DNA of 64,000 bases from Streptomyces sp. BK340 (GCF_007827595.1 NZ_VISR01000007.1:1-64000), one strand, 5' to 3'; positions 28,921-38,041 are shown, counted from the stretch's first letter. Made by a program: numbers and translations. The notes: a model not told the origin generated them from the sequence alone.

Positions 28921-29103
28921 ATGTCCAAGAACGCGAAGATCGCCGCAGGGGGTGTGGCGGTCGGTCTCATACTGCTGATATGGCTGCCCTGGTGGCTGGC
29001 GTTCCTCATCGTGGTGGGGGTTCCGGCTGCGGCGTACCTGGCGCTGGACCCCTCGCAGCGGCGCAGGCTTCGCAGGGTCGGACGCAAGGAGCTCGGCCGC
29101 TGA
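28921..29103 (+). CDS. Small membrane protein
   Basis: A 60-residue protein with one long or two short membrane helices (AAGGVAVGLILLIWLPWWLA and FLIVVGVPAAAYLA) and an Arg-rich C-terminus (QRRRLRRVGRKELGR) that should face the cytoplasm. The ATG has AAGGAGG 8 bases upstream, which is strong evidence that it is translated. It is transcribed away from the helicase operon. No family is recognised. Confidence 0.72.
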   Translation: MSKNAKIAAGGVAVGLILLIWLPWWLAFLIVVGVPAAAYLALDPSQRRRLRRVGRKELGR

Positions 29104-29203
29104 GAGACCGGCGAACGGACCAGGTCCGTTCGCCGGGGCGGCCGCAGACGCTTCCGGGTCCGCCGGGGGCCGTGCCGCCGCTGAGGGAGCGGCCCCCACG
29201 GGG

Positions 29204-30046
29204 TCAGCTGGGCCGCACGGCCATCTTGTCGAGCGCCTCCAGGAGTCCGGGCAGTTCGGGACCCCGGCCCACCGGCAGGACTTCCCCCGGCTCGTCGTCG
29301 AGCAGGACGAACGCGATGTCGTCGGTGCGCGCCACCATCGACCATCCGGGGCCGTCGGCGCGGAGCGTCCGGGCGCCGCCCGGGGCGAACGACGAGCGCA
29401 CCCGGCCCAGCGGCGGCGGAGAGCCGACGTAGGCACGCGCCTCCGCGAGCACCCGTCGGACGCCCTGGTGGCCGCCCTTCGGCGCGGTCTCCTCGCCGTC
29501 CGCCCCGGCCTCCTCCGTCTCTGGCCGCTCACCGGACGACGGGACGTAGCCATCGCCGATCTGCTCCCGCCAGACCGCCCACTGCAGCGCGATCTCGTCG
29601 GCGCCCAGACGCCGCTGGGCCGGACCCCAGGAACTGGTGTCCGGCGGGGTCAGGGCAGGCCCCTCCACGACCTCGGGGCCGGGGTCGTGCGGCGCGGGCA
29701 CACCGGGCGCGGCGACGGCGACCGCCAGGGGCCAGCCCGGCAGGGCCGTCACGACCGTGCGCTCGTCCGGCGACAGCTCGTACTCCATCCCGCAGTCCCA
29801 GGACGCGATCGCCACGGCGACCAGTGAGACGTCGTCGATGACGACCGTCCAGCGGGCACCCTCGCCGTCCTGCCCGAGCACCAGGCCGTACCCGTCGGCG
29901 CGCGGTGCGAGATCAAGCGCCGCACAGGCCTCCGGGTAGTCGTCGCCCAGCACGCTCGGGAACTGCGCCGGCGTCAGCAGCACCGCCGTGAGCACGTACA
30001 GCGCCTCGTCCGCGGCGGCGACGGCCTCATTGTCCGTCCCGGCCAT
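29204..30046 (-). CDS. Conserved actinobacterial protein of unknown function
   Basis: A 280-residue acidic protein, no membrane segments or signal. Blocks such as ALYVLTAVLLTPAQFPSVLG, RWTVVIDDVSLVAVAIASWD and a Pro/Glu-rich linker (about residues 120-190) separate two globular parts. The second part has GWSMVARTDDIAFVLLDDEP. The overall look is of a cytoplasmic protein with a flexible middle. The start ATG 30046 was preferred over an upstream in-frame ATG because the latter's extension is not protein-like. I do not recognise the family. Confidence 0.65.
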   Translation of the reverse strand: MAGTDNEAVAAADEALYVLTAVLLTPAQFPSVLGDDYPEACAALDLAPRADGYGLVLGQDGEGARWTVVIDDVSLVAVAIASWDCGMEYELSPDERTVVTALPGWPLAVAVAAPGVPAPHDPGPEVVEGPALTPPDTSSWGPAQRRLGADEIALQWAVWREQIGDGYVPSSGERPETEEAGADGEETAPKGGHQGVRRVLAEARAYVGSPPPLGRVRSSFAPGGARTLRADGPGWSMVARTDDIAFVLLDDEPGEVLPVGRGPELPGLLEALDKMAVRPS

Positions 30047-30185
30047 CCGTGCCTCCCCAGTGGTTCGTCCATCGGCGCGCACCCTAGTGCGAGCGGGAGC
30101 CGCTTGTCACGACTCCGCACACCACGCGGAGCTGCAGGTTTCCACCTGGACGGGGGCGAAATGACCACCGTCGGGGTCCACCTTT

Positions 30186-30515
30186 TCAGGCTGCCGGCAG
30201 CCCGAGGAGGTCGCGGGCCACCGCCCCGGGCGACGCGTCGCGCTCCCGGGCGAGCGCGATGACGGCCCGGCACGCCAGCTCGTTCACCCCGAACGACAGC
30301 GCCTCGGGAGACACCCATGCCGCAGCCTCGTCGATCCGGTCCTGATCGTCCTCCGCGCAGGCCGCCACATAGGCGGCCGCCGCTTCGAACAAGTTGTGTG
30401 CACGCCGATCCCGTGTGTCCACCGCCCCTACGTGCGAGGAGGAACCAAATCGGGCGGCGTACTTGCGTATCACGTCGAACACGTGCCCCACCTTCCCCCT
30501 GAACGGGGTCGTCAC
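30186..30515 (-). CDS. Small alpha-helical protein of unknown function
   Basis: 109 residues, starting with GTG 30515 and a GGGAG site about 4 bases upstream. Predicted to be helical: HNLFEAAAAYVAACAEDDQD and CRAVIALARERDASPGAVAR. No motif is recognised. It is divergent from the MpaB-like gene, with 65 bp between the starts, so both may share a control region. Confidence 0.6.
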   Translation of the reverse strand: MTTPFRGKVGHVFDVIRKYAARFGSSSHVGAVDTRDRRAHNLFEAAAAYVAACAEDDQDRIDEAAAWVSPEALSFGVNELACRAVIALARERDASPGAVARDLLGLPAA

Positions 30516-30580
30516 CGATCTCCCACTTTCTCATGTTCAACGTAGAGTTGGAGCTTCGGCGACAGAAGGGGGACGGCGCG

Positions 30581-31486
30581 GTGAAGCGCTTCGAGCGGCT
30601 CGAGCGGATCCGTCGCATGGATCCGGTGGCGGACGCTCTTGAGATCTACCGGCTCAGCGTGGCGTTCGAATTCCCCTGGGACTACACGCGCGCCCTGGAG
30701 CTGGCTCTCTACCGCACCTACGCCGTGCCCGGCATCGGGCGGCTGCTGGCGCAGACCGCGGAGCTGACCGAGCGCACCCAGAAGCGTTACGACGACACCG
30801 TGCTTCTCCTCGACGCCGTGGTGGAGCACGGTTTCACCGCCGACGAGGGCCGTACCGCGATCCGCCGCATCAACCAGATGCACCGCAGCTACGACATCAG
30901 CGACGACGACATGCGCTACGTGCTGTCCACCTTCGTGGTGGTGCCCAGGCGCTGGATCGACACCTACGGCTGGCGTCGCCTGTCCCGGCACGAGGTCGTC
31001 GCCACCACCGAGTACTACCGCACCCTCGGCCGGCACATGGGCATCCCCGGCATCCCCGAGACCTACGAGGAGTTCGAAGCGCTCCTCGACTCCTACGAAG
31101 AGGCGCACTTCGCCTGGGACGCGCAGGGCCGGCGGGTCTCCGACGCCACGCTCGACCTGATGGCGTCCTGGTACCCGCGCCCGCTGGCACCGCTGCTGCG
31201 CACGGCCACCCTCGCTCTGCTCGACGAGCCGCTGCTGCGCGCCTTCCACTACCGGTCGCCGAGCGCGTCCACATCCTCGCTCGTGCGTCGCGCGGTGCGC
31301 ACACGTGGCCGGCTGGTCCGGCTGTTGCCGCCGCGCCGCACGCCGCACTTCGCGCGGCAGAACCGGGAGATCAAGGGTTATCCGAACGGCTACCGGACGG
31401 CCGACCTGGGCACCCGTCCGGTCCCAGGCGTGGGTGGCTGCCCGGTGCGGCACCTGGACACCTCAGCGGCCGACGGTCTCCAGTGA
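30581..31486 (+). CDS. Oxygenase MpaB-like (DUF2236) protein
   Basis: A helical protein of about 301 residues from the family of MpaB, an oxygenase first named from mycophenolic acid synthesis, and latex-clearing proteins. The diagnostic region is INQMHRSYDISDDDMRYVLS, with the conserved His, followed by RHEVVATTEYYRTLGRHMGI. I chose GTG 30581, which has AGAAGGGGGA about 7 bases upstream; an ATG 16 codons earlier has no ribosome site. The 3' end overlaps the convergent PadR gene by 24 bp. The substrate is unknown. Confidence 0.85.
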   Translation: MKRFERLERIRRMDPVADALEIYRLSVAFEFPWDYTRALELALYRTYAVPGIGRLLAQTAELTERTQKRYDDTVLLLDAVVEHGFTADEGRTAIRRINQMHRSYDISDDDMRYVLSTFVVVPRRWIDTYGWRRLSRHEVVATTEYYRTLGRHMGIPGIPETYEEFEALLDSYEEAHFAWDAQGRRVSDATLDLMASWYPRPLAPLLRTATLALLDEPLLRAFHYRSPSASTSSLVRRAVRTRGRLVRLLPPRRTPHFARQNREIKGYPNGYRTADLGTRPVPGVGGCPVRHLDTSAADGLQ

Positions 31487-31996
31487 GGCGAGGGTCTCGC
31501 GCAGCCAGGCGAGTTCGGCGCGGCTCGTGGCACGCGCGATCTTGAGCACCCCGCGCCGGAACGGGTCGTCCAGTTCCTCGGCGGCCAGCGGCCGGTCGCC
31601 GTCGTAGAAGAAGCTCGCCGGTTCCTCCAGGAAGGACAGTCGGCGCCGTAGCACGACCGCCTGGGCTGCCGGGTCGTCCAGGTGACGCAGGAACGCGAGC
31701 AGCGTGAACCAGTGGTTCTCGTCGGTGATCTCGCGCTGCCCGGGATCGGCGAGGCGGCGGCGCAGGTCCTGCCTGCCCTCCTCGGTGAGCGTCAGTACAT
31801 GACGGGGCGCGGCCACGGCACCGGGCTCGGTGGCCCGTGCCAGCAGGCCCGCCTTCTCCAGTCGTTTGATCGCCGGGTAGAGCGTGCTCTCGGCGACGGG
31901 CCGCACATGCCCGGTGAGCGCGGCGATGTGCTTGCGCAGGACGTAGCCGTGCAGCGGGGAGTCGTACAGGAATCCGAGGATGGCGAGTTCCAGCAT
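31463..31996 (-). CDS. PadR-family transcriptional regulator
   Basis: A 177-residue repressor. The N-terminal winged helix reads MLELAILGFLYDSPLHGYVL, then VAESTLYPAIKRLEKAGLLA; the C-terminal part, with HWFTLLAFLRHLDDPAAQ and LRRRLSFLEEP, is the dimerisation helix region. It is divergent from the alpha/beta hydrolase, with a good inverted repeat in the 118-bp gap, so it probably controls that hydrolase and itself. The effector is unknown. Its 3' end overlaps the end of the MpaB-like gene. Confidence 0.9.
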   Translation of the reverse strand: MLELAILGFLYDSPLHGYVLRKHIAALTGHVRPVAESTLYPAIKRLEKAGLLARATEPGAVAAPRHVLTLTEEGRQDLRRRLADPGQREITDENHWFTLLAFLRHLDDPAAQAVVLRRRLSFLEEPASFFYDGDRPLAAEELDDPFRRGVLKIARATSRAELAWLRETLASLETVGR

Positions 31997-32053
31997 GCCC
32001 GCATTCTCTCGTACACCCGCTGTACAGCGAGCCCTCAATATTGCGTTGGCGCT

Positions 32054-32073
32054 ATACATCGGCATCGAGGTAT
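32054..32073. promoter_or_regulatory. Probable PadR operator
   Basis: ATACATCG-GCAT-CGAGGTAT: 8-bp arms with one mismatch around a 4-base centre, followed by TATATC. It resembles the AT-rich dyads bound by other PadR proteins in streptomycetes and sits between the divergent PadR and hydrolase genes. Confidence 0.6.
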
Positions 32074-32114
32074 ATCTTAGGTGCAAGTCGTCGCAGGCAT
32101 CAGGGAGGGGCACC

Positions 32115-32870
32115 GTGAAGCAGGCCGAATTCGACGGCAGGGGGAGCCGGATCCGATGGACGGAGGTACCCGGTGAGGAACCCGCGCGCGTGTATCTGCA
32201 CGGACTCGGATCGGTTTCCTCCGTGTACCACGCGCACATCGCGGCGAGCCCCGAACTCGTCGGCAGGCGCAGCCTGTTCGTGGATCTTCCCGGGCACGGC
32301 GTCAGCGACCGGCCCGGGCATTTCGGCTACACGCTCGAGGAGAACGCCGACGCCGTCGCGGCCGCACTGGACCAGGCCGGCGTCACCGGTGCCGAGTTGA
32401 TCGCGCACAGCATGGGCGGTGCTGTCGCCATCGTGCTCGCGCACCGGCGGCCCGGCCTCGTCTCCCGGCTGGTCCTCACGGAGGCCAATCTGGACGCCTT
32501 CCCGCCGCAGACGGCGGCGAGCAGCGGCATCGCCGCATACGGGGAGGACGAGTTCGTCGAGGAGCAGTACGCACGCGTGCTGGACGCCGTGGGGCCGCTG
32601 TGGGCGGCCACGATGCGGCTGGCCGATCCGCGTGCGCTGCACCGCAGTGCGGTCGGCCTGCGGCGCGGCTCGGACCCCGTGATGCGCACCCTGCTGGAAG
32701 GGCTGGCGATCGACCGCGTCTATCTTCAGGGCGAGCACAGCGGTGAACTCCCGGGCAGGCAGGACCTGGAAGCCGCCGGGGTCCGCGTGGTGACGGTGCC
32801 CGGCGCCGGGCACAACATCATGTTCGACAACCCGGAGGCCTTCGTCGCCACCGTGGCGGGGCGGATCTGA
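32115..32870 (+). CDS. Alpha/beta hydrolase
   Basis: A 251-residue cytoplasmic serine hydrolase. Catalytic triad: the nucleophile in IAHSMGGA (GxSxG-like AHSMGG), a likely Asp in the YLQGEHSGELPG region or just before, and the final His in VPGAGHNIMFDNP. The oxyanion loop is YLHGLGS. The start GTG 32115 has GGGAGGGG 4 bases upstream; the frame is open further upstream across the operator but is not coding. The PadR gene is divergent. The substrate is unknown; family members include haloalkane dehalogenase-, esterase- and lactonase-like enzymes. Confidence 0.85.
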   Translation: MKQAEFDGRGSRIRWTEVPGEEPARVYLHGLGSVSSVYHAHIAASPELVGRRSLFVDLPGHGVSDRPGHFGYTLEENADAVAAALDQAGVTGAELIAHSMGGAVAIVLAHRRPGLVSRLVLTEANLDAFPPQTAASSGIAAYGEDEFVEEQYARVLDAVGPLWAATMRLADPRALHRSAVGLRRGSDPVMRTLLEGLAIDRVYLQGEHSGELPGRQDLEAAGVRVVTVPGAGHNIMFDNPEAFVATVAGRI

Positions 32871-32883
32871 TCCGCCCCGGCCG

Positions 32884-33492
32884 TCAGTCCTCGCGCACCG
32901 CCAGGGCGAGGAAACGGGCGTCCTCGTCGACATACGACGTCATGCGCCATCCCGAGCGGGCCAGGAGGGGGCCGAGATTGTCCTCGGCCCGCAGGTCGTC
33001 GGGGGTGATCTGCCGCCCCTGACGCGCCGCCAGGGCCGCCCGGCCGATGGGATGGAACAGTGCGAGCACGCCGCCCGGCCGCACCACGCGGACCAGCTCC
33101 CGCAGGTTCTCGGAGGGCTTGGGCAGGTGTGCGATCAGGCCCGCCGCGAACACGGCGTCCATCGAACCCGACCGCAGGGGCAGGGCGGCGACGTCCGCGA
33201 GCAGCAGCCGCCCCACGTGGTGCCGCCCGGCCCGCGCGGCGGCGTGGAGCATCGCAGGGGTCAGATCGACCCCGGCCACCACTCCGGACGGCCCCACGGC
33301 GGCACGCAAGGGCGCAAGGGCGCGTCCGGTGCCGCAACCGGCGTCGAGCACGCGGTCACCCTGGCGCAGGTCGAGGTTCGCCACGGCGGCCGCGTAGGCG
33401 GGACCGTCGTCGGGGAACCTGCTGTCCCAGTCGGCGGCGCGGGCGGTGAAGAACTCCTGGACATGCGTGTGGTCGTCGCTCATGCCCCGCAT
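32884..33492 (-). CDS. Class I SAM-dependent methyltransferase
   Basis: A 202-residue methyltransferase. SAM motif I is VLDAGCGTGRALAPL (about 48-62), motif II VAGVDLTPAMLHAA, then ADVAALPLRSGSMDAVFAAG and LVRVVRPGGVLALFHPIG. This is the UbiE/methyltransferase-11 pattern. The start at 33492 has GAGGA 4 bases before it; an ATG three codons on (33483) is possible. It converges on the hydrolase, 13 bp apart. The substrate is not evident. Confidence 0.85.
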   Translation of the reverse strand: MRGMSDDHTHVQEFFTARAADWDSRFPDDGPAYAAAVANLDLRQGDRVLDAGCGTGRALAPLRAAVGPSGVVAGVDLTPAMLHAAARAGRHHVGRLLLADVAALPLRSGSMDAVFAAGLIAHLPKPSENLRELVRVVRPGGVLALFHPIGRAALAARQGRQITPDDLRAEDNLGPLLARSGWRMTSYVDEDARFLALAVRED

Positions 33493-33635
33493 GATTCCTC
33501 ACCGACACGGGGGACGTGCCTGCGCGCATGTTCGAGCTGGACGCGATCGTTCCATCACCTCTCTGTGTCATATTCCAACACCTTTCGAAATGCGCCCCCT
33601 TCGTGCGCCCCTGCTCCGACTAGCGTCCCTGGGCC

Positions 33636-34409
33636 ATGGGACACCTGGACCACGCAGCCTTCGGCTGGCTGACCCCCGCGCTGTCGTACGTGATGGCCTG
33701 CATAGGCGCCGCACTGGGACTGCGCTGCACCGTGCGCGCGCTGGCCACCACCGGCCGGTCGCGCCGCAACTGGCTCGTCACCGCCGCCTCCGCGATCGGG
33801 ACGGGCATCTGGACCATGCACTTCGTGGCCATGCTCGGCTTCCGCGTCAGCGGCACCGACATCCGGTACGACGTGCCGCTGACCATCCTGAGTCTCGTCG
33901 TCGCCATGGTCGTCGTCTGTGCCGGCGTCTTCGCCGTCGGATACGGCAAGGACCGCAACCGGGCGCTCTTCCTCGGAGGGCTCACCACCGGGCTGGGCGT
34001 CGCCAGCATGCACTACCTGGGCATGGCCGCGGTACGGCTGCACGGTCAGGTGCGCTACGACCCCGTCCTCGTCGGACTCTCGGTCCTGATCGCCGTCGTG
34101 GCGGCGACCGCGGCCCTGTGGGCGGGGCTCAACATCAAGTCACCCCTCGCGGTCACCCTCGCCTCCCTCGTCATGGGGGCGGCCGTCAGCAGCATGCACT
34201 ACACCGGGATGTTCGCGGTGAGTGTGCGCGTCACCCCCTCCGGCGACGTTCTGCCCGGGGCCACGGCGATGCAGTTCATCTTCCCCCTCGCCGTCGGCCT
34301 CGGGTCCTATCTCTTCCTCACCTCGGCCTTCGTCGCCCTCTCGCCCACGGCCGGCGAGCGCGAGGCGTCCGCCTCGGCCCAGCGGCCCGTCCAGAGCGTC
34401 GCCCGCTAG
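33636..34409 (+). CDS. MHYT-domain membrane sensor protein
   Basis: A 257-residue integral membrane protein with seven helices and the three family motifs: MHFVAML (about residue 54), MHYLGMA (about 118) and MHYTGMF (about 184). The MHYT domain is proposed to bind copper and sense oxygen, CO or NO. No output domain is fused to it, and the C-terminal tail is short and Ala/Ser-rich. It ends 47 bp before the sensor kinase gene of the conservon on the same strand, so it may feed that system. The start codon has only weak ribosome-site support. Confidence 0.9.
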   Translation: MGHLDHAAFGWLTPALSYVMACIGAALGLRCTVRALATTGRSRRNWLVTAASAIGTGIWTMHFVAMLGFRVSGTDIRYDVPLTILSLVVAMVVVCAGVFAVGYGKDRNRALFLGGLTTGLGVASMHYLGMAAVRLHGQVRYDPVLVGLSVLIAVVAATAALWAGLNIKSPLAVTLASLVMGAAVSSMHYTGMFAVSVRVTPSGDVLPGATAMQFIFPLAVGLGSYLFLTSAFVALSPTAGEREASASAQRPVQSVAR

Positions 34410-34456
34410 CGGAGCCCGGCCCCGAGGCCCCGACCCACGTCCCGAGCGAGGAGGCC

Positions 34457-36979
34457 ATGCGCCCACCCCGTAGCACCCCCAGAGCCGGCACCCCGGCGCA
34501 GTCCCCGCCCCCGCCGCGCGGCCGCCGCGCGCACGCCGGACCACCGGCCGACGAGGAGGCGGGCGGGCCCCTCGACACGCTGCCGGAGAACGTACTCCCG
34601 CGCACCGGCCGTTGGCGCATGCGCGCCCGTACGGTGCGTGCCAAGGTGGTCTGCCTGCTGATGGTGCCCGTCGTCTCCCTGCTCGCCCTGTGGGCGTACG
34701 CGACCGTCAGCACGGTCCAGGACGTCGCCCGGCTGCGGCAGGCCCAGCGGGTCGACGCCGAACTGCGCACCCCGGTGGCCGCAGCCGTCGCCGCACTGCA
34801 GACCGAGCGGGCCGCGGCCGTGCGGTACGCCGCCGATCCGGGCGCGGGACGCGGCGACGACCTCGAAGGCCTCGCCGCCCGTAGCGACCGTGCGGTGGCC
34901 AAGCTGCGGCTCGGCCATGACGACACCGTCGCCGACAGCCAGGAACTGCCCGCCGGAGTCCGCGGACGCCTCGAGGACTTCGTCGCCGGCGCCGGGCATC
35001 TGCGCGCACTGCGCACCGCCGTACTCGAACACGAGGCCGGCTGGAGCCAGGTGTACGCGCAGTACACGAACACCATCGGCACGGCCTTCACGGTGGACGG
35101 CGCCCTCACCGGTGTGCAGCAGGCCGACGTGGGTTCCGACGCGCGCGTGCTGCTCGAATTCTCCCGTGCCGCCGAGGCGCTGGCCCAGGAGGACGCGATC
35201 CTCGGCAGCGCCCGCCCGGCCGCCGGCCTGCAGGGCGAACGACTGCGGCTGTTCGGCGCGGCCGTCGCCATACACCGCAGCTTCTCCGAGGCGGCCGTGG
35301 CCGACCTGCCCGGGGCCCAGCGCGCCGCCTGGCGCGCGCTGGCCAGCAGCAGTGCCTATACCGGCCTCACCGCCGTCGAGGACAAGATCATCGCCGCCGG
35401 CTCCGGTGCCAAGGCGGTCGACACGGCACCGGCGAGCGCCTGGAACACCGCCCACACGCGCGTACAGGACGCGATGCGGACCATCCAGGCGGACACCGGC
35501 CGCGCCGTCGCGGGCCGCGCCGACCCGTTCACACGCGGCTTCCTCAGCCCGGCCGGCGCCGCGGTGCTGTTCGGCCTCGCCGCCGTCGCCGCCTCGCTCG
35601 TCATCTCCGTCCGTATCGGGCGGGCTCTCGTGGTCGAGCTGGTCAGTCTGCGCAACGACGCTCTGGAGATCGCCCGCCGCAAACTCCCCGAGGCGATGCG
35701 GAGACTGCGCGCCGGCGAGGAGATCGACATCCAGGCCGAGACGCCGGCCGGACCACCCGCCGAGGACGAGACCGCTCAGGTCGCCGAGGCCCTGACCAGC
35801 GTCCACCGCGCCGCCCTGCACGCAGCGGTCGAGCGCGCCGAACTCGCCAGCGGCATCTCCGGAGTCTTCGTGAACCTGGCCCGCCGCAGCCAGGTGCTCG
35901 TCCACCGCCAGCTCAGCCTCCTCGACAGCATGGAGCGGCGCTCCGACGACCCCGACGAGTTGAGCGACCTCTTCCGCCTCGACCACCTCACCACCCGGAT
36001 GCGGCGCCATGCCGAGAGCCTGATCATTCTCTCCGGAGCCGCACCCGGGCGGGCCTGGCGCATGCCGGTGTCGCTCACGAACGTCGTACGCGCGGCCGTC
36101 TCCGAGATCGAGGACTACGCGCGCGTAGAGGTGCGCCAGCTCCCCGAGGCGTCCGTCATCGGCGCGGCGGTCGCCGACGTCACCCACCTGCTCGCCGAAC
36201 TCGTCGAGAACGCCGCCCAGTTCTCGCCGCCCCACACACGCGTGCGCGTCACCGGAGAACCCGTCGGCAACGGCTATGCCCTCGAAGTCGAGGACCGGGG
36301 CCTCGGCATGGGCGCCGACACCCTCGCGGAGGCCAACCGGCGGATCGAACAGTCGGAGGCCCTGGATCTTTTCGACAGCGACCGCCTCGGACTGTTCGTG
36401 GTCAGCAGGCTGGCCGCCCGGCACGGCATCAAGGTGCACCTGCGTACCTCCCCCTACGGAGGTACCACCGCTGTCGTCCTGGTGCCCACAGCCCTGTTGC
36501 ACGCCCGCGCCGCCGAACGCCCCGCCCAGGAGAAGGCACCGGCACGACCGGAGCAGTCGCACGAGTACACGCCCGTGCCCGACGCGCCCCCGCCGCCCTC
36601 CGCGGTCACCGCGCAGACCGGCCGGCCCGCCCTCGCGGCCGGCGGCCCCGCTCCAGCGCCGCCCGCGCACGAACCCCCGCCCCCCGGAGTCGCCACCTTG
36701 AGGCTGCACCGCCCTGCGAACGACTCCGAATCCTCCGACGACCTTCCACGTCGCGTGCGCCAGGCGAGTCTCGCGCCGCAACTGCGCCGTCAGCGCTCGG
36801 AAGAGACGGCGTCGGAACCCGACCCACGCGGTGACGACCGGCGCACCCCCGAGCTCGTACGGGACCGCATGGCGGCCTACCGCGCGGGCTGGGCACGCGG
36901 CGGCGGCAGGCAACCCGGCCGCGGCGCCGCCCCGGAACCCGAAACGGGCAGTGACAGCACTGAAGGAGACCCGGCATGA
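34457..36979 (+). CDS. Conservon sensor histidine kinase (CvnA type) with nitrate/nitrite-sensing-like extracellular domain
   Basis: An 840-residue membrane kinase, first gene of the conservon. Residues 64-84 (VVCLLMVPVVSLLALWAYAT) and 367-387 are membrane helices bracketing an extracellular domain with the LQTERAAAVRYA NIT-like motif. Cytoplasmic part: HAMP-like segment, phospho-acceptor-region helix with LFRLDHLTTRMRRHAESLII (about 504-523), then ATPase boxes LLAELVENAAQFSPP, VEDRGLGMG and GLFVVSRLAARHG. The C-terminal 150 residues are Pro/Ala-rich and end in a conserved VRDRMAAYRAGWARG stretch. The ATG has GGAGG 3 bases upstream and its stop overlaps the roadblock gene (ATGA). CvnA kinases work with a GTPase complex instead of a known response regulator. 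Confidence 0.92.
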   Translation: MRPPRSTPRAGTPAQSPPPPRGRRAHAGPPADEEAGGPLDTLPENVLPRTGRWRMRARTVRAKVVCLLMVPVVSLLALWAYATVSTVQDVARLRQAQRVDAELRTPVAAAVAALQTERAAAVRYAADPGAGRGDDLEGLAARSDRAVAKLRLGHDDTVADSQELPAGVRGRLEDFVAGAGHLRALRTAVLEHEAGWSQVYAQYTNTIGTAFTVDGALTGVQQADVGSDARVLLEFSRAAEALAQEDAILGSARPAAGLQGERLRLFGAAVAIHRSFSEAAVADLPGAQRAAWRALASSSAYTGLTAVEDKIIAAGSGAKAVDTAPASAWNTAHTRVQDAMRTIQADTGRAVAGRADPFTRGFLSPAGAAVLFGLAAVAASLVISVRIGRALVVELVSLRNDALEIARRKLPEAMRRLRAGEEIDIQAETPAGPPAEDETAQVAEALTSVHRAALHAAVERAELASGISGVFVNLARRSQVLVHRQLSLLDSMERRSDDPDELSDLFRLDHLTTRMRRHAESLIILSGAAPGRAWRMPVSLTNVVRAAVSEIEDYARVEVRQLPEASVIGAAVADVTHLLAELVENAAQFSPPHTRVRVTGEPVGNGYALEVEDRGLGMGADTLAEANRRIEQSEALDLFDSDRLGLFVVSRLAARHGIKVHLRTSPYGGTTAVVLVPTALLHARAAERPAQEKAPARPEQSHEYTPVPDAPPPPSAVTAQTGRPALAAGGPAPAPPAHEPPPPGVATLRLHRPANDSESSDDLPRRVRQASLAPQLRRQRSEETASEPDPRGDDRRTPELVRDRMAAYRAGWARGGGRQPGRGAAPEPETGSDSTEGDPA

Positions 36980-37413
36980 TCCAGGACCCGAGCATGAGTG
37001 CCGCCCAGCGATCCGGTGAACTCGACTGGCTGCTGGACGACCTGGTGATGCGGGTGAGCGAGGTACGGCACGCCGTCGTGCTGTCCAACGACGGCTTGGC
37101 CGTCGGCGCCTCCACCGCCCTCGCGCGGGAGGACGCGGAGCATCTCGCGGCCGTGGCCTCCGGCTTCAACAGCCTCGCCAAGGGCGCGGGACGGCACTTC
37201 GGGGCGGGCGGCGTGCGCCAGACCATGGTGGAGATGGACGATGCCTTCCTGTTCGTGGCCGCCGCCGGCGAAGGCTCCTGCCTCGCGGTGCTCACGGCCG
37301 TCACCGCCGACATCGGCCTGGTCGCCTACGAGATGGCACGACTGGTCAAGCGCGTGGGCGAGCACCTCTACACGGCGCCCCGTGTCGCCGTTCGGCCACC
37401 CGCCGCGGGATGA
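36976..37413 (+). CDS. Conservon roadblock/LC7 protein (CvnB type)
   Basis: A 145-residue cytoplasmic roadblock/LC7-fold protein, the partner (possible activating factor) of the conservon GTPase. Key blocks: LDWLLDDLVMRVSEVRHAVV, LSNDGLAVGAS, DAEHLAAVASGFNSLAKG and HFGAGGVRQTMVEMDDAFLF. The ATG overlaps the kinase stop and has AAGGAGA 6 bases upstream. A second, close relative lies at 39169-39582 outside the operon. Confidence 0.95.
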   Translation: MIQDPSMSAAQRSGELDWLLDDLVMRVSEVRHAVVLSNDGLAVGASTALAREDAEHLAAVASGFNSLAKGAGRHFGAGGVRQTMVEMDDAFLFVAAAGEGSCLAVLTAVTADIGLVAYEMARLVKRVGEHLYTAPRVAVRPPAAG

Positions 37414-37430
37414 GCCGGAGGGCGGCACGC

Positions 37431-37844
37431 ATGACCGAGAACCCGAGCGGCGGCCCACGCGAGCAGGGCAGCCAGTGGTACGACGGCGAGGCCGGGCCCC
37501 TGGTCCGCCCCTACGCCATGACCGGCGGACGCACCCAGTCCGGCCCCACCGGGGTGCGCTTCGACCTGATCGCCCTCGTCACCCTCGATCCCGCCGCACC
37601 CGCGGTGGACGACGACTCCCTGCTCGGCCCCGAACACCGCGCCCTGGTCGACCTGTGCCGTATCGAGACACAGTCGGTCGCCGAACTCGCGGCCGACGCG
37701 GACCTCCCGGTGGGCGTGGTCAGGGTGCTCCTCGGTGATCTCCTGGAACTGGGCTGCGTCACCGTCAGCCGCCCGGTGCCCCCGGCCCACCTGCCGGACG
37801 AACGCATTCTCCGTGAGGTCATCGAGGGGCTGCGGGCGCTGTAG
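37431..37844 (+). CDS. Conservon DUF742 protein (CvnC type)
   Basis: About 137 residues. The hallmark of DUF742 is AGPLVRPYAMTGGRTQ (residues 20-35). The remainder, HRALVDLCRIETQSVAELAA and LPVGVVRVLLGDLLELGCVT, is a winged-helix-like fold thought to link kinase and GTPase. I prefer ATG 37431, which has CCGGAGGG upstream; an ATG at 37410 overlapping the previous stop is the alternative. It ends normally (EVIEGLRAL), but unlike typical conservons the GTPase gene does not overlap it: 197 bp separate them. Confidence 0.93.
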   Translation: MTENPSGGPREQGSQWYDGEAGPLVRPYAMTGGRTQSGPTGVRFDLIALVTLDPAAPAVDDDSLLGPEHRALVDLCRIETQSVAELAADADLPVGVVRVLLGDLLELGCVTVSRPVPPAHLPDERILREVIEGLRAL

Positions 37845-38041
37845 ATGAAAGTTCAGAACTCGACGGGCGCCTCACGGCATCCCGATCCGCTCGCGTTCCG
37901 GAACCGACCGGGCGCCAAACGGTCACATCAGGCGTGTTCCGGTCCAATCCTCCGGGTGGATGCCGGAGTTGTCATGATGCTGGCTTCCTGTCCCGAGCAG
38001 TCCGACACCGACCGCAGCAGGCCCTCCCGAGAGAAGTGATG
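37845..38041. other. Unusual gap between the DUF742 and GTPase genes
   Basis: 197 bases without a gene. The GTPase frame is open back to 37934 but the residues there (CRSCHDAGFLSRAV) are not conserved-looking. A local promoter is possible; I see no clear -35/-10 pair. Confidence 0.6.
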
